NCBI GenBank assembly: GCA_008375315.1
Contig: CP032507.1
Coordinates: forward strand, 2,035,001 to 2,099,000
DNA: 64,000 bases
Direction of reading: 5' to 3'
Origin: Ectothiorhodospiraceae bacterium BW-2
GTDB taxonomy: Bacteria > Pseudomonadota > Gammaproteobacteria > Thiohalomonadales > Thiohalomonadaceae
Within the stretch, counting starts at the first letter, position 1, and every line of letters begins with the position of its first letter. Below the pieces are notes generated by a model, which was not told where the DNA came from, did no database searches, and saw only the letters and a list, made by a program, of their open reading frames with translations. Positions 32,328 through 42,330 of the stretch are shown piece by piece. Both the position numbers and the translations under genes were made by a program.

Positions 32328-35189
32328 ATGTCCCTTTGGCATACGCTAACGACCTATCTGCAGCCGCAGCTATGGCGGTGGCTGTTGCAGCAGCGGCTCG
32401 ATCGCTGGCGGGCCGATTGGGCGCTACTGCTGGAGCGGGAGACGATTCGGCAAAAACGGCGGCTTATCGAGTGCTACGATACGCTACAACAGCAGCGACG
32501 CGAGCGAGCCGAACTGGTGCTACCGCCGAAAAGACGCCCATTTTTACGCTTAGTGCCGCTCTACTGGCACTGTAACCACCCCGGATTGCCCGGTTTTATC
32601 GATCGGCGTGGGATGCCGACCGGTATCTACCGCTTTACCCCCGATGAGGAGCTGCTACAGTTAGCACACCAGCAGCATCCGCTGTTTGAGTACCTCTCGC
32701 CGCTGCTGCCGCGTTTTGGAGCGCTGTTTGAGGTCAACGGCGCCGGTACCCTGACTCAGACAGCCGAGCATCGGTTTCGCTTCTGGATCTGTCACGAAGC
32801 GGCTCTCATCGAACAGGAGCTGCTATGGTTGCAGTATAAGGCCGATGCGTTACAGCAGTTTGCCGAGCACCAGCGGCTACAGGCCGAATTTATCTTAATC
32901 AATAGCAACAAGGTGGCAGCGGGGCTACTCAATCCGCTCTATCCGTGGCTCGATGGCTCCTCGGCCCTGCTGCTCATGCGCGATACCCTCTACCACAATG
33001 CTCTGCAGTTAGCTGGGCAGATACCGTTATGGTGGCTCATCGCTCCCGAACAGGAGGGGGAGTATCAACCGAGCCGCGAGTCGCTGGCGCTAAAACATTT
33101 CGATTGGTGTCGAGAGGTGATCGACTTAGGGCCGCTGCCGCAGGTCGCTGCGGGGGATTTTTTTGCAGTGGCGCTACAGCTGCTGCAGCGAGGAGTCGCC
33201 GAGCCCTACTCCCATCTGATTGAGCTACAGCGGGTAGAGTTCTACCTGTTTCAGCAGCCGTTGGTGGACTATCTTAGCCACCAATTGAAGCGGGAGTTGG
33301 TATTAAACGGTAGTCCGAGTACGATTGATCCTTGGCAACAGCTAAGCGATGCTCTATTGGGGCAGGATGGGTCGAGGATGGCCACAGAGGAGTGGCAGAT
33401 GGTGCGTCAAGCGCTCTTTCTACAGCTTAACTGGACCGGTGTCTCAGCCCACTACCAGCCGCAGTGGCGCCTCTCAGCGCTAGCGAAGTGGCAGCAGCAG
33501 TGGCAGCTATCGGCCTCTGAACGACAGCAGTTGCAGCGCTACGCTAACTGGCCTCTCTCCGCGCTGCTCCGTGAGCGCCAGCTGCTCTATCGCTATTTTT
33601 ATCGCCAGCTACAGCGTCTGCTGAGTTTAGCGAAAGAGCGGGACGATATTGAACACTCACGCATCGAGCTGTCGCTGCTACAGCGGCAGTTAACGACGAT
33701 CATGCAGCTACGAGAGGGGAAGGTTCTCTGGCTAGGGCGGGGAGTGCCCCACCTGCCTCAACCACACTCCCTGCTGCTGCAGGAGCAGCCGTCGCCACGA
33801 GATAGGCGACCGCAGTGGCAGCTACTTAGCGTGCCGTTGGTAACTGAAGGTGAGGGTGGCGACATTACGCTGTGTCTGCAACGACAAAATCTTGTCGAGC
33901 TGGTTAGCTGGTGCAGCTTTAACCACCTTAATCAGGGCCCAGTGGCGCTGCAACGGCAGCGAGTTCGGGTTACCGAAAAGCAGTTAAACCAGCTATTACA
34001 GCGACAGCAACGGGGGTTTCGCGACTGGCTCGACTATCAGCCTAAGGGTAGCGATTTTCGGGTACGGGAGCAGCCGCTCGTCTCGCAGCTAGTGATCAAT
34101 TTTGGCCTGACGGCAGAGGATCAGCCCGAAGGGTTGAGCACCGAGGGGGGGGAGCCGTTGCTTCACGGCGATAGCGCCACTTCACTCTTTAGGTCTCTTG
34201 ACTGGGTCAGCCTCACTAATTGGGGGGAGATAGCGTGTCGCCACTACCATGGCGAGCAGGGGCTGGCCGACTGGGTGTGTGACTATCTGCGCCTCTATCC
34301 GCTCTCGGGGGCACTCCATCCGCCGCTGCCGCAGCTACTGACCTTGGGGCCAGATTGCCATAGCAGTATGAACGGGGCGTTTACACAGTGGTTTAATGCC
34401 ATTGTCGAGCTCTTTTATGTGGCCAAAAACCGCTTTTTTAGCCGTCTGATTTGGCAGCAGGGGCAGCACTACTACCTCTTTTATATCGACAAGGGGCAGC
34501 AGGTGGGGTACCACTGCGGTAGCTGGACGGCACTGCTGCTGCAACTACAGCAGCCGCTATCCCATTTCACCACCAGCCGCTATGTTCCCAATACGACTAC
34601 CGAGCCGCTGGCGCTCATTGTCACCCTCAATCGCCCCCAATTGGTGCAGGCCTTTGGTTGGCAGACGGCGGGAGAGTTTAAGCTATGGGTGGCGGATGAG
34701 CGGGGCAGCTACTACTATCTACACGAAAAGATCGCCGCCCATCCAGAAGAGCAGTGGCGGCGATATCAGCGGCTACTGCAGGCGCTGGTTGTGCAGCAGC
34801 AGCGGCTGGTTAAACGCAAGGTGGTGCGCAGTGCCCCTAGACGGGTCGCGTGGTATCGGCTTGAGTTGTCTCAGGGGGAGCTAGATTGGGTGGCCACGCC
34901 ATTGAACATAGGCATCCAACGGCAGAGCAGGCCGCAGCTACAGCTACAGCTACAGGGGGAGGGGGTCGTGTTGCGGTTTAAATCGGAGCGTCTGGCTGAG
35001 AGTGAGTATGGTGAAAGATTAGCTGGCGAGCTAGTTGCCCGCTGGCGGCGTCACTGTGCCCAAGCGCCGCAGATTAGCGCTGTCGTGGTCGGCGGGAGCT
35101 ATTTGCGCCGCTATGCTGCCAAACGGCTGCAAACGGTGCGGCTGTTGCGCTATTATCACCATTGGCAGAGTCGATTGGATGCTATTTAG
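32328..35189 (+). CDS. Class I adenylate cyclase homologue, catalytic motif degenerate
   Basis: 953 residues, close to the length of CyaA-type cyclases. N-terminal domain matches the family: RLVPLYWHCNHPGLPGF, PTGIYRFTPDEE, and after the active site FWICHEAALIEQE, LLLMRDTLYHNALQLAG, IPLWWLIAP. In active class I enzymes the stretch reads about MGSxxSxxQSxxSDLDIWVCH; here it is VNGAGTLTQTAEHRFRFWICH (residues 136-156). Ser-Asp-x-Asp is replaced by His-Arg-Phe-Arg, removing both metal-binding aspartates. The reading frame is intact over 2.9 kb, so the protein is maintained but probably cannot make cAMP. Follows ubiX after 6 bp. Confidence 0.85.
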   Translation: MSLWHTLTTYLQPQLWRWLLQQRLDRWRADWALLLERETIRQKRRLIECYDTLQQQRRERAELVLPPKRRPFLRLVPLYWHCNHPGLPGFIDRRGMPTGIYRFTPDEELLQLAHQQHPLFEYLSPLLPRFGALFEVNGAGTLTQTAEHRFRFWICHEAALIEQELLWLQYKADALQQFAEHQRLQAEFILINSNKVAAGLLNPLYPWLDGSSALLLMRDTLYHNALQLAGQIPLWWLIAPEQEGEYQPSRESLALKHFDWCREVIDLGPLPQVAAGDFFAVALQLLQRGVAEPYSHLIELQRVEFYLFQQPLVDYLSHQLKRELVLNGSPSTIDPWQQLSDALLGQDGSRMATEEWQMVRQALFLQLNWTGVSAHYQPQWRLSALAKWQQQWQLSASERQQLQRYANWPLSALLRERQLLYRYFYRQLQRLLSLAKERDDIEHSRIELSLLQRQLTTIMQLREGKVLWLGRGVPHLPQPHSLLLQEQPSPRDRRPQWQLLSVPLVTEGEGGDITLCLQRQNLVELVSWCSFNHLNQGPVALQRQRVRVTEKQLNQLLQRQQRGFRDWLDYQPKGSDFRVREQPLVSQLVINFGLTAEDQPEGLSTEGGEPLLHGDSATSLFRSLDWVSLTNWGEIACRHYHGEQGLADWVCDYLRLYPLSGALHPPLPQLLTLGPDCHSSMNGAFTQWFNAIVELFYVAKNRFFSRLIWQQGQHYYLFYIDKGQQVGYHCGSWTALLLQLQQPLSHFTTSRYVPNTTTEPLALIVTLNRPQLVQAFGWQTAGEFKLWVADERGSYYYLHEKIAAHPEEQWRRYQRLLQALVVQQQRLVKRKVVRSAPRRVAWYRLELSQGELDWVATPLNIGIQRQSRPQLQLQLQGEGVVLRFKSERLAESEYGERLAGELVARWRRHCAQAPQISAVVVGGSYLRRYAAKRLQTVRLLRYYHHWQSRLDAI

Positions 35190-35214
35190 ATAAAAGTCTT
35201 AGGGAGCGGATAAG

Positions 35215-36402
35215 ATGAGTATTGAGGTAAAACTGTCCCAATTTCCCGAGTCGGTGAGCGAAGGGACGCTATTGAAGTGGTACCGCCAGACGGGAGAGAG
35301 GGTGAAACAGGATGAGTCGCTAGCGGAGATTGAGACTGATAAGGTGATTCTCGAAATCCCCGCGCCGGCGGCGGGGGTATTGAGCCAAATTTTGGTACAG
35401 GAGGGGGAGAGCGTAACTAGCGAGGCTCTGCTAGGGCGGATTGAGCCGGTGAACGAGATTGACACGGGCACCGGCACTGAAGCTGCTAGCATAGCCCCCC
35501 CGCAGCAGCCAGCGATGAGCCCAGCCGTACGAGCGCTGCTACAGCAGCACCAACTCAATCCGACAGCCGTCGAGCCGAGCGGCAAGGGGGGGCGACTACT
35601 AAAAGAGGATGTCCTAAAGGCGGTGGCCGACAAAGAGCCTCCAGAGGTGGCAGCGACAGCCGCGACCACGCCTAATCTGTCAGAGCCGACGCCTCACGGC
35701 GAGCGACTGACACGCAAAGAGCCGATGAGCCGTATTCGGGCTCGCATTGCCGAGCGTTTAGTCGAATCGCAGCAGAGTAGCGCGACCTTAACGACCTTTA
35801 ACGAGGTCGATATGAGTGCCGTGATGGCGTTACGGCAGCGCCACGGCGAGGCGTTTGAGAAGCGCTATCAGATTCGGCTAGGCTTGATGTCTTTCTTTGT
35901 TAAGGCGGTCACGGCGGCACTACAGCAGTTTCCAATCATCAACGCTTCGACCGAAGGGAGTGATATTCTCTACCACCCATTTTACGACATTGGCATTGCG
36001 GTTAGCTCACGGCGGGGGCTAGTTGTGCCGATTCTGCGCGACTGCGATAGACTCAGTTTTGCCGCCATTGAGCAGACGATCGCCCGCTTTGCCAATGAGG
36101 CGAGGGAGGGGAGCTTGGCGCTTGAGGATATCACCGGTGGCACCTTCTCCATCTCCAATGGCGGCGTATTTGGCTCGCTTCTATCGACCCCGATCCTCAA
36201 TCCACCCCAAAGTGCCATTTTAGGGCTGCACAAGATCGAAAAGCGGCCTAGGGTGATCGACGAGGAGATTGTGATTCGACCGATGATGTATTTGGCACTA
36301 TCGTATGATCATCGCATTATCGATGGCAGCGATGCGGTACGCTTTTTGGTGACCGTAAAGCACTACATTGAACAGCCCGTTACCCTACTGTTAGAGTTAT
36401 AG
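35215..36402 (+). CDS. sucB: Dihydrolipoyl succinyltransferase, E2 of 2-oxoglutarate dehydrogenase
   Basis: 395 residues: lipoyl domain 1-77 with lipoyl-Lys in [10 protein letters not shown], peripheral-subunit-binding domain about 101-138 ([13 protein letters not shown]...GRLLKEDVL), and catalytic domain with [31 protein letters not shown] and catalytic SYDHRIIDG. These match the succinyl- rather than acetyltransferase type. Good ribosome binding site AGGGAG. lpd follows after 10 bp; sucA is not in this window, so E1 is encoded elsewhere. Confidence 0.95.
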   Translation: MSIEVKLSQFPESVSEGTLLKWYRQTGERVKQDESLAEIETDKVILEIPAPAAGVLSQILVQEGESVTSEALLGRIEPVNEIDTGTGTEAASIAPPQQPAMSPAVRALLQQHQLNPTAVEPSGKGGRLLKEDVLKAVADKEPPEVAATAATTPNLSEPTPHGERLTRKEPMSRIRARIAERLVESQQSSATLTTFNEVDMSAVMALRQRHGEAFEKRYQIRLGLMSFFVKAVTAALQQFPIINASTEGSDILYHPFYDIGIAVSSRRGLVVPILRDCDRLSFAAIEQTIARFANEAREGSLALEDITGGTFSISNGGVFGSLLSTPILNPPQSAILGLHKIEKRPRVIDEEIVIRPMMYLALSYDHRIIDGSDAVRFLVTVKHYIEQPVTLLLEL

Positions 36403-36412
36403 GAGATATGTC

Positions 36413-37855
36413 ATGAGTGAGACTACCCACTACGATGTTATCGTCATCGGAGCCGGAACGGCCGGCTATGTGGCGGCGATTCGCGCAGCCCAACTCGGAC
36501 TAAAGAGCGCCTTAATCGATGAGTGGCGCGACAGCCGTGGCGAGCAGCGCCTTGGCGGCACCTGCCTTCATGTCGGCTGTATCCCCTCTAAGGCGCTACT
36601 AAAGAGCTCAGACTACTACCATAAGGTGCGGCACGAGCTAGCCGAGCACGGTATCACCTGCTCTGAACTGACACTCGATTTAGCGCAGATGATGCGGCGT
36701 AAACAGCAGCTCATCGACAAACTGACCGCCGGAATCAAAACGCTACTACAGGCCAATGGCGTGCAGCTAATCGCTGGCCGGGGACGGCTGCTGCCAGAGA
36801 AGCGGGTCGAGGTGACCACTTTTGAGCAGCGCGTTGAACAGCTAGCGTATGAACATGCGATTTTGGCCACCGGCTCTCGACCGGTCGAAATAACCCAAGC
36901 GCCGGTCGATCACCAAAATATCGTCGATTCGACTGATGCGTTGGCATTTGACGAGGTACCTAAACGGTTAGGGGTGATCGGTGCCGGGGTGATTGGGTTA
37001 GAGCTCGGCTCGATTTGGAGTCGGCTTGGGAGTAAAGTGGTACTGCTAGAGGCGCAGGAGAGCTTTCTATCGATGCTCGATGAGACGATTGCCCATTTAG
37101 CGCTGAAAGAGTTTCGCCGTCAGGGACTCGATATTCGGCTAGGGGCGAGGGTGATCTCTAGTAGTGTTGGCAAAAAACAGATCAGCGTCAGCTATCAGCA
37201 GGGAGAGGAGGAGTTGCGAGTACTGGTCGATAAGCTCCTAGTCGCTGTCGGGCGCACACCTAATACCGCCGATTTAACCTCGGATGAGCTGGCGCTACTG
37301 TTAGATGAGCGCGGTGCGATTCATGTCGATAGCGCCTATCGTACCAATCTGCCCGGTGTCTATGCGATTGGGGATGCGATTCGTGGTCCGATGCTAGCCC
37401 ATAAAGGATCGGAGGAGGGGATAAGGGTTGCCGAAATGATTGCCGGTAGTGGTATGGGAGTGGCACCGGTGTCGATTCCTGGCGTGATCTATACCTCGCC
37501 CGAAATCGCCTGGGTTGGCGAGAGTGAGCAGAAGCTACAGGCGGCAGCGACCCCCTATCGAGTCGGCCAATTTGCCTTTGCCGCTAATGGCCGAGCGGTG
37601 GCGATGGGAGAGGGGCAAGGGCTGGTTAAAATCATCAGCCACGCCGAGAGTGATCGCATTTTGGGGGTGCATATTATCGGCCCGATGGCCTCAGAGCTGT
37701 TAGCGACTGCCGTGGTGGCGATGGAGTTTGAGGGCAGCGCCGAGGATTTGGCTAGAACGATTTTTGCCCATCCTACCCTTTCCGAAGCGCTACATGAGGC
37801 GGCACTGGCAGTTGATGGACGGGCGATTCACTGGGTTGCAACAAAGCGCCCGTAA
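36413..37855 (+). CDS. lpdA: Dihydrolipoamide dehydrogenase
   Basis: 480 residues: FAD-binding VIGAGTAGYVAAIRAAQLG, redox-active disulfide GGTCLHVGCIPSKALL, NAD-binding VIGAGVIGLELGSIW, second FAD motif GVYAIGDAIRGPMLAHK, and the active-site base in FAHPTLSEALHEAAL. Regenerates oxidised lipoate of E2 with NAD. AGGAGATATGTC precedes ATG. Operon with sucB. Converges on the chemoreceptor gene with only 4 bp between stops. Confidence 0.96.
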   Translation: MSETTHYDVIVIGAGTAGYVAAIRAAQLGLKSALIDEWRDSRGEQRLGGTCLHVGCIPSKALLKSSDYYHKVRHELAEHGITCSELTLDLAQMMRRKQQLIDKLTAGIKTLLQANGVQLIAGRGRLLPEKRVEVTTFEQRVEQLAYEHAILATGSRPVEITQAPVDHQNIVDSTDALAFDEVPKRLGVIGAGVIGLELGSIWSRLGSKVVLLEAQESFLSMLDETIAHLALKEFRRQGLDIRLGARVISSSVGKKQISVSYQQGEEELRVLVDKLLVAVGRTPNTADLTSDELALLLDERGAIHVDSAYRTNLPGVYAIGDAIRGPMLAHKGSEEGIRVAEMIAGSGMGVAPVSIPGVIYTSPEIAWVGESEQKLQAAATPYRVGQFAFAANGRAVAMGEGQGLVKIISHAESDRILGVHIIGPMASELLATAVVAMEFEGSAEDLARTIFAHPTLSEALHEAALAVDGRAIHWVATKRP

Positions 37856-37859
37856 CCGT

Positions 37860-40148
37860 TCACACCCCGCGGTCACTGACCCGAAACTGGCCGACCTCAC
37901 GGACGAGGCTATCAAATTCATGTTTCATCGACTCATTTAGGGCGTTAATCTGTTCGACCATGGAGGCGTTCTGTTGCACCGCCCCATCCATCTGCGATAT
38001 CGCCTGATTAACCTGGCTAATTCCCTGCGCCTGTTCACGGGAGGCGGCGGTAATTTCGCCGATATAGTCACTCACCCGCTTCACACTGTTAATAATCTCC
38101 CGTAGCGACTCATCTGAGCGCACGACTAGCTGATTACCGTGTTCGACTTTAGTCAGCGAGTCCTCAATTAACAGCTTAATCTCTTTCGCCGCTGCGGCGC
38201 TGCGCTGGGCTAGATTGCGCACCTCACCGGCAACGACCGCAAAGCCGCGCCCCTGCTCACCGGCACGGGCCGCCTCGACGGCAGCGTTCAGCGCGAGCAG
38301 ATTGGTCTGAAAGGCGATCTCATCAATGGAGCTAATAATATTGGCAATCTTATGGCTAGCCTGATTGATCTGCGCCATCGCGGTGGTGGTCTGGGTCAAA
38401 ATATCACCGCTTGCCGTCGCTTGGGTGCGGGTCTCCTGCGCGACCCGATTGGCTAGCTCGGCATTATCGGCATTTTGGCGCACAATGGTGGTGAGCTGCT
38501 CCATACTCGATGCTGTCTGCTCTAGCGAGGCGGCCTGCGACTCGGTTCGTTGCGCTAGATCGCTGTTACCGCTATTTAACTCGGCAATGCTGCGCTGAAG
38601 CTTAGAGGCGTTCTGTTTGATAGTAATGACAATAGTCTCGATTTTATCGCTAAAGCGGTTAAATGCCGCCCCCATTTGGGCGATCTCATCACGACCTTGG
38701 GCCTCAAATCGTTGGGTGAGATCGCCCTCTCCTTCGGCGATATCATCTAAAAACCGAATCGAGTCTCGCAGCGAACGGGTAACCGACAAGGCGATAGTGG
38801 CCGATAGCAGTAGGGAGAGGATGAGGGCGGCAAGGCTGAGGGTCAGCATAAGCGTCACCTGCCACAGGGTGTGGTGATAGAGGCTATCCATCTCACGCTT
38901 TAACTCGGTTGCGAGCCAATCATCCATCTGTTTGAGGAGATCGATTTTTTGGGTCTGTTTATCAAACCAATAGGTCGAATCGATACCAAAATTGCCCTTA
39001 GTGAGCTGTTTGATAGCCTTGAAGGCGTTGCTATCTTCAACTTTGATACGCAGCATAAGCTCCTCAATCGTTGCACCCGCCTCTTTGAGCGCAATCGCCT
39101 GCGCTAGCCCCTCTCGGTAGCGGTTTAGGGTGGCCGTTACCGTGTCGAGTCGGGTGAGAGTGTCGCGATTGAGATTATCGAGCTTTCGATAGTGCTCTAT
39201 CACAGCGATAGCGTTACGGTAGCTGTGGTTAAACCGCTCTATGCTCTCGGCATGGCCACGAAGTAGATAGTTGTGATAGTGGTGGATGAGGCCGCCATAG
39301 CCGATATGCTCTTCAAGATTTTGGATAAGTTGCGACTTTTTAAAGGCGCTAAAGGCGATTTGGCGCATCCGTTCGGTCTCTTGCACTACCGGATTTTGTA
39401 TCAGTTGGCGGTAGTGGCTGATCTGCGCTGGGGTGGCTAGACTTAAAAAGACCGCCTCATAGCTATTTTGCTCGCTAACTAGGGCGCTGAACTTAAGGTA
39501 CATGCCATCGGCGAACTTATCTTGAGCGAAGGTGTTAGCGAGGACTGCCCGCTCTATGCCCGAGCGCTCCTTAGCGAGTAGAAAGTTGGCGTAAGCGCTG
39601 AGGTTACGGCTAAAATGGCCGTTATTGATAACATCCATTTTAGAGCTAATTAGCTCTAAAAAGTCGCCGTTAAGGGTAGTGTAGTAGCTTAACGCTTCGG
39701 ACAGGGGTAGCTGGAGGCCGATAACTTGGCCTCGAACCTCGTCTAGCCGCTCTAGTTGAGTCAGTAGCCTATTGATCTCTTGTAGAAAGCTGGCGCCTAA
39801 ATGGTGGAGTGCCAACTCAGAGCGTCGCTGTTGTAGCTGCTGTCGTTGCCGATCGGTAAGTTGATGCTGCTGTGGCAGTTTATCGCGAAACTGGGCACCG
39901 GCTGAGCCGATATAGCCGGCCGACATTCCCCGCTCTTTCTGGAGCTCATGAACCAGGGCGCTTATGGAAGTGGAGAGCTCGACGAGGGGGATGAGTTGAG
40001 CGCTCTCCTGCCAGACTAGCCAGCGCTGATGCAGATTAGTGGCTGCAAAATAGAGCATCGCTGCGAGTGGAATGAGCAGCATTAGCGCTAGCTTCTGGTT
40101 CATCGATAGGTGGCTAAGCAACGAGGTCGAGAGTCGATGAGTTCGCAT
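37860..40148 (-). CDS. Methyl-accepting chemotaxis protein with nitrate/nitrite-sensing (NIT) domain
   Basis: 762 residues. TM1 about 20-38 ([15 protein letters not shown]), periplasmic NIT-type helical domain about 45-400 ([15 protein letters not shown] and [14 protein letters not shown] are the two NIT signatures), TM2 about 425-450, HAMP to about 500, then a methyl-accepting domain with the hairpin tip [33 protein letters not shown]. It should report nitrate or nitrite to the flagellar or twitching chemotaxis kinase. No CheA/CheW nearby. Confidence 0.92.
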   Translation of the reverse strand: MRTHRLSTSLLSHLSMNQKLALMLLIPLAAMLYFAATNLHQRWLVWQESAQLIPLVELSTSISALVHELQKERGMSAGYIGSAGAQFRDKLPQQHQLTDRQRQQLQQRRSELALHHLGASFLQEINRLLTQLERLDEVRGQVIGLQLPLSEALSYYTTLNGDFLELISSKMDVINNGHFSRNLSAYANFLLAKERSGIERAVLANTFAQDKFADGMYLKFSALVSEQNSYEAVFLSLATPAQISHYRQLIQNPVVQETERMRQIAFSAFKKSQLIQNLEEHIGYGGLIHHYHNYLLRGHAESIERFNHSYRNAIAVIEHYRKLDNLNRDTLTRLDTVTATLNRYREGLAQAIALKEAGATIEELMLRIKVEDSNAFKAIKQLTKGNFGIDSTYWFDKQTQKIDLLKQMDDWLATELKREMDSLYHHTLWQVTLMLTLSLAALILSLLLSATIALSVTRSLRDSIRFLDDIAEGEGDLTQRFEAQGRDEIAQMGAAFNRFSDKIETIVITIKQNASKLQRSIAELNSGNSDLAQRTESQAASLEQTASSMEQLTTIVRQNADNAELANRVAQETRTQATASGDILTQTTTAMAQINQASHKIANIISSIDEIAFQTNLLALNAAVEAARAGEQGRGFAVVAGEVRNLAQRSAAAAKEIKLLIEDSLTKVEHGNQLVVRSDESLREIINSVKRVSDYIGEITAASREQAQGISQVNQAISQMDGAVQQNASMVEQINALNESMKHEFDSLVREVGQFRVSDRGV

Positions 40149-40168
40149 GGTTATCTATCCCAAACTAT

Positions 40169-41227
40169 CTAAAGAAATTGAAAAATCAGCTGCTTGGTCG
40201 AGGCAATAATCGTGGCATCATATTCGTGAATGTTGCGGCTCGTTTTTTCGATAAAGATCGCTCGCAGCCACTCTCTGAGATCGTGACTGAGTCCTAGAAA
40301 GGTCTCAATGAGAAAGGGCTCGGCTTCAATATCGGTTTTAGTGCGAATGATGGTGGCAAGTTCGGCGAGGGTGGTGGCCATATCGTTAAACTCATCTAAA
40401 AAGAAGAGTGTATTGGCCAAATCTTGTAGATCATCTCCTATATGATGAGTGAGCGATGTCTGCTGAAAGCTCTCCATACTGTGCAGGGTGTCCTCAATAT
40501 CGGTTAAGAGGGCGGCGATTTCGTTAGGGTTGAAATAGTGACTATCCTTATTGCTGATATAGGCCTCTGCCGAGAGTGTCGGTTTCGGTTCGTTATCGAT
40601 GAGGACGCCGCTATCATCGATGGAGAAGTCGAAAAATTCACCCTCTTCAAATAGCTCAATACTCTGCTCCGAGCGCAGCGCAGGGGTAAAGAGGCGGGCA
40701 TTGTCGATTAAAAGTTGGGTCGTTTTCTCTTCAGTATCGAGTCGATTATTGTGGCTGATTTGGCGCAAAAATTGGCGAAAATGTTCATTCGTACTCTTTA
40801 GGCGGCTAGTGACTGCTTTGAGGTTGGTTAGATCTTTTTGGATGGAGATATAGCAGAGTATGTTGCCGTTACGCTCTTTAATGGGGGTAATATTCCACTC
40901 GACCGGATAGCTAGAACCATCTTTGCGATAGTTGGTGGTCGAGCCGTGGAAAGGTCTATCCTCACGCAGGTTAGCTACTAGGCGTTGAATCACTTTATGG
41001 TTGGTTTTCGGCCCTTGAAATAGCTTTGGGGTCTTCCCTCGTAGCTCTTCGAGGGTGTAGCCGGTCATTTGGCAGAAGGCGGGGTTGGCGTAGAGAATCT
41101 GTGGCTGGTCGATATCGGCTGTGGTAATGACGATGGAGTGAAACGAGCTGTTAAAAAACTGCATTAAAAATTGTTGCAGTAGGTCAGGGTCGTTATTTAG
41201 AATCGAATTAAATAGCTGTTCTGGCAT
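40169..41227 (-). CDS. PAS-domain protein
   Basis: 352 residues. The start is ATG 41227, which has AGGAG seven bases upstream; a TTG further up would include that site. One PAS domain at about 25-145 (YANPAFCQMTGYTLEELRGKTPKLFQGPKT ... YRKDGSSYPVEWNITPI) of the flavin/redox NifL type; the LOV photoactive Cys is absent (GKTPKLFQG). The C-terminal ~200 residues are acidic and helical with no kinase, GGDEF or EAL motif. It may be a one-domain sensor working with the neighbouring chemoreceptor or GGDEF protein. Confidence 0.8.
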   Translation of the reverse strand: MPEQLFNSILNNDPDLLQQFLMQFFNSSFHSIVITTADIDQPQILYANPAFCQMTGYTLEELRGKTPKLFQGPKTNHKVIQRLVANLREDRPFHGSTTNYRKDGSSYPVEWNITPIKERNGNILCYISIQKDLTNLKAVTSRLKSTNEHFRQFLRQISHNNRLDTEEKTTQLLIDNARLFTPALRSEQSIELFEEGEFFDFSIDDSGVLIDNEPKPTLSAEAYISNKDSHYFNPNEIAALLTDIEDTLHSMESFQQTSLTHHIGDDLQDLANTLFFLDEFNDMATTLAELATIIRTKTDIEAEPFLIETFLGLSHDLREWLRAIFIEKTSRNIHEYDATIIASTKQLIFQFL

Positions 41228-41251
41228 GGGAACACTCCTAGGTTTGCCCAA

Positions 41252-42301
41252 TTAGAGGCGATGCCTCAGTTCGTGGTAGATCACAATAATTTTACTTAAA
41301 TAGTCAACGGTACTTTGAATCACCGGAATGCGGCCATAAGGCTCGTAGAGCGATTGGGCTTTGGTACGGCTTAGGCCGGCGTGGTAGCCGGCTGCGGCAA
41401 TAAGCATATTGCCCTTTCGTGCCCGCAGATGTTCGGCTAGCATCTGTACCATCGCCGGTACCGGTTTTTCGTGAGTTAGCCGCTCATCGAGGGCGGCTAA
41501 GGCCGTGCTATCTTTCAATATCGACTTACCGGCGCTATTTAGGCGCAAAAAGTCGCGATATTCGTTGCGACTGCGTTTAATTTGCGCCTCATAGTGCGCT
41601 TTGGCGGCGTAGTAGTTGTCGTTCTCCTGTAGCCGTTGGCCTATTTTAGCCAGATCACCGGCTGCCATCAGTTTTAAACACTCCTCGCGTTCGAGCGCCT
41701 TTTGCCAGTTTTTATCGCGATAGCGGCTCAATTCGCGTCGAAATTGGTAGTAGTCATCGAGCGATTTGGCATACTCGGGCTTAAGAAAGGGGGGGTGGCG
41801 ATGTTCGGCTCGATCACCGGCGCAGACCATCTGATAGGATTGGGCCGTGGGGCGGATAAATTGGCAGACGCCAACGGCTGAGGCCCAAGAGATGGCGCGT
41901 TCGTAGAAGAACGACTCTAACATCATCTGCGCCATAATCCAGACCGGATCGACCGGATAGATAGCTCGGTGTTGTTCACACCCTTTGACTAGCCAGTGGC
42001 TAATACTCTCTAGTCTCGGTGGTAGGTTGGCCTCTTTAAATGAGACTGACCATACCGGTAAGCTATTTTGATTGTAGTGCTTTTGGATAATATCGAGTAT
42101 CGCTTGCACTAGCTTGCGCTGAAATTGGGGCGAGAGATCGGCGCTAAACCCTTTGTCAATCGTGAACTGGAGGGCAAAGGGGTTGGGTGGCGACTCTGCC
42201 TCTGTGGCAAGGGCGGTTGAGGTGGAGGTGGCGAGTGTGGTGGGTATTAGCGCAGCGGTCACTGCTTGCTGAATCCATTGGCGGCGATTGATAGAGGGCA
42301 T
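41252..42301 (-). CDS. Lytic-transglycosylase-like protein with Tat-type signal
   Basis: 349 residues. N-terminus SINRRQWIQQAVTAAL resembles a twin-arginine signal. An SLT-like domain is at about 110-200 (MAQMMLESFFYERAISWASAVGVCQFIRPTAQSY), where the Glu is the probable catalytic acid and AVGVCQFIRPTA replaces the usual G-LMQ-PTA. A terminal segment AAAGYHAGLSRTKAQSLYEPYGRIP fits the end of the fold. Should cleave peptidoglycan in the periplasm, if active. Flanked by PAS and GGDEF genes on the same strand. Confidence 0.75.
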   Translation of the reverse strand: MPSINRRQWIQQAVTAALIPTTLATSTSTALATEAESPPNPFALQFTIDKGFSADLSPQFQRKLVQAILDIIQKHYNQNSLPVWSVSFKEANLPPRLESISHWLVKGCEQHRAIYPVDPVWIMAQMMLESFFYERAISWASAVGVCQFIRPTAQSYQMVCAGDRAEHRHPPFLKPEYAKSLDDYYQFRRELSRYRDKNWQKALEREECLKLMAAGDLAKIGQRLQENDNYYAAKAHYEAQIKRSRNEYRDFLRLNSAGKSILKDSTALAALDERLTHEKPVPAMVQMLAEHLRARKGNMLIAAAGYHAGLSRTKAQSLYEPYGRIPVIQSTVDYLSKIIVIYHELRHRL

Positions 42302-42330
42302 AAGCGATACTGAGTGGGGTTAGGGGGGGG

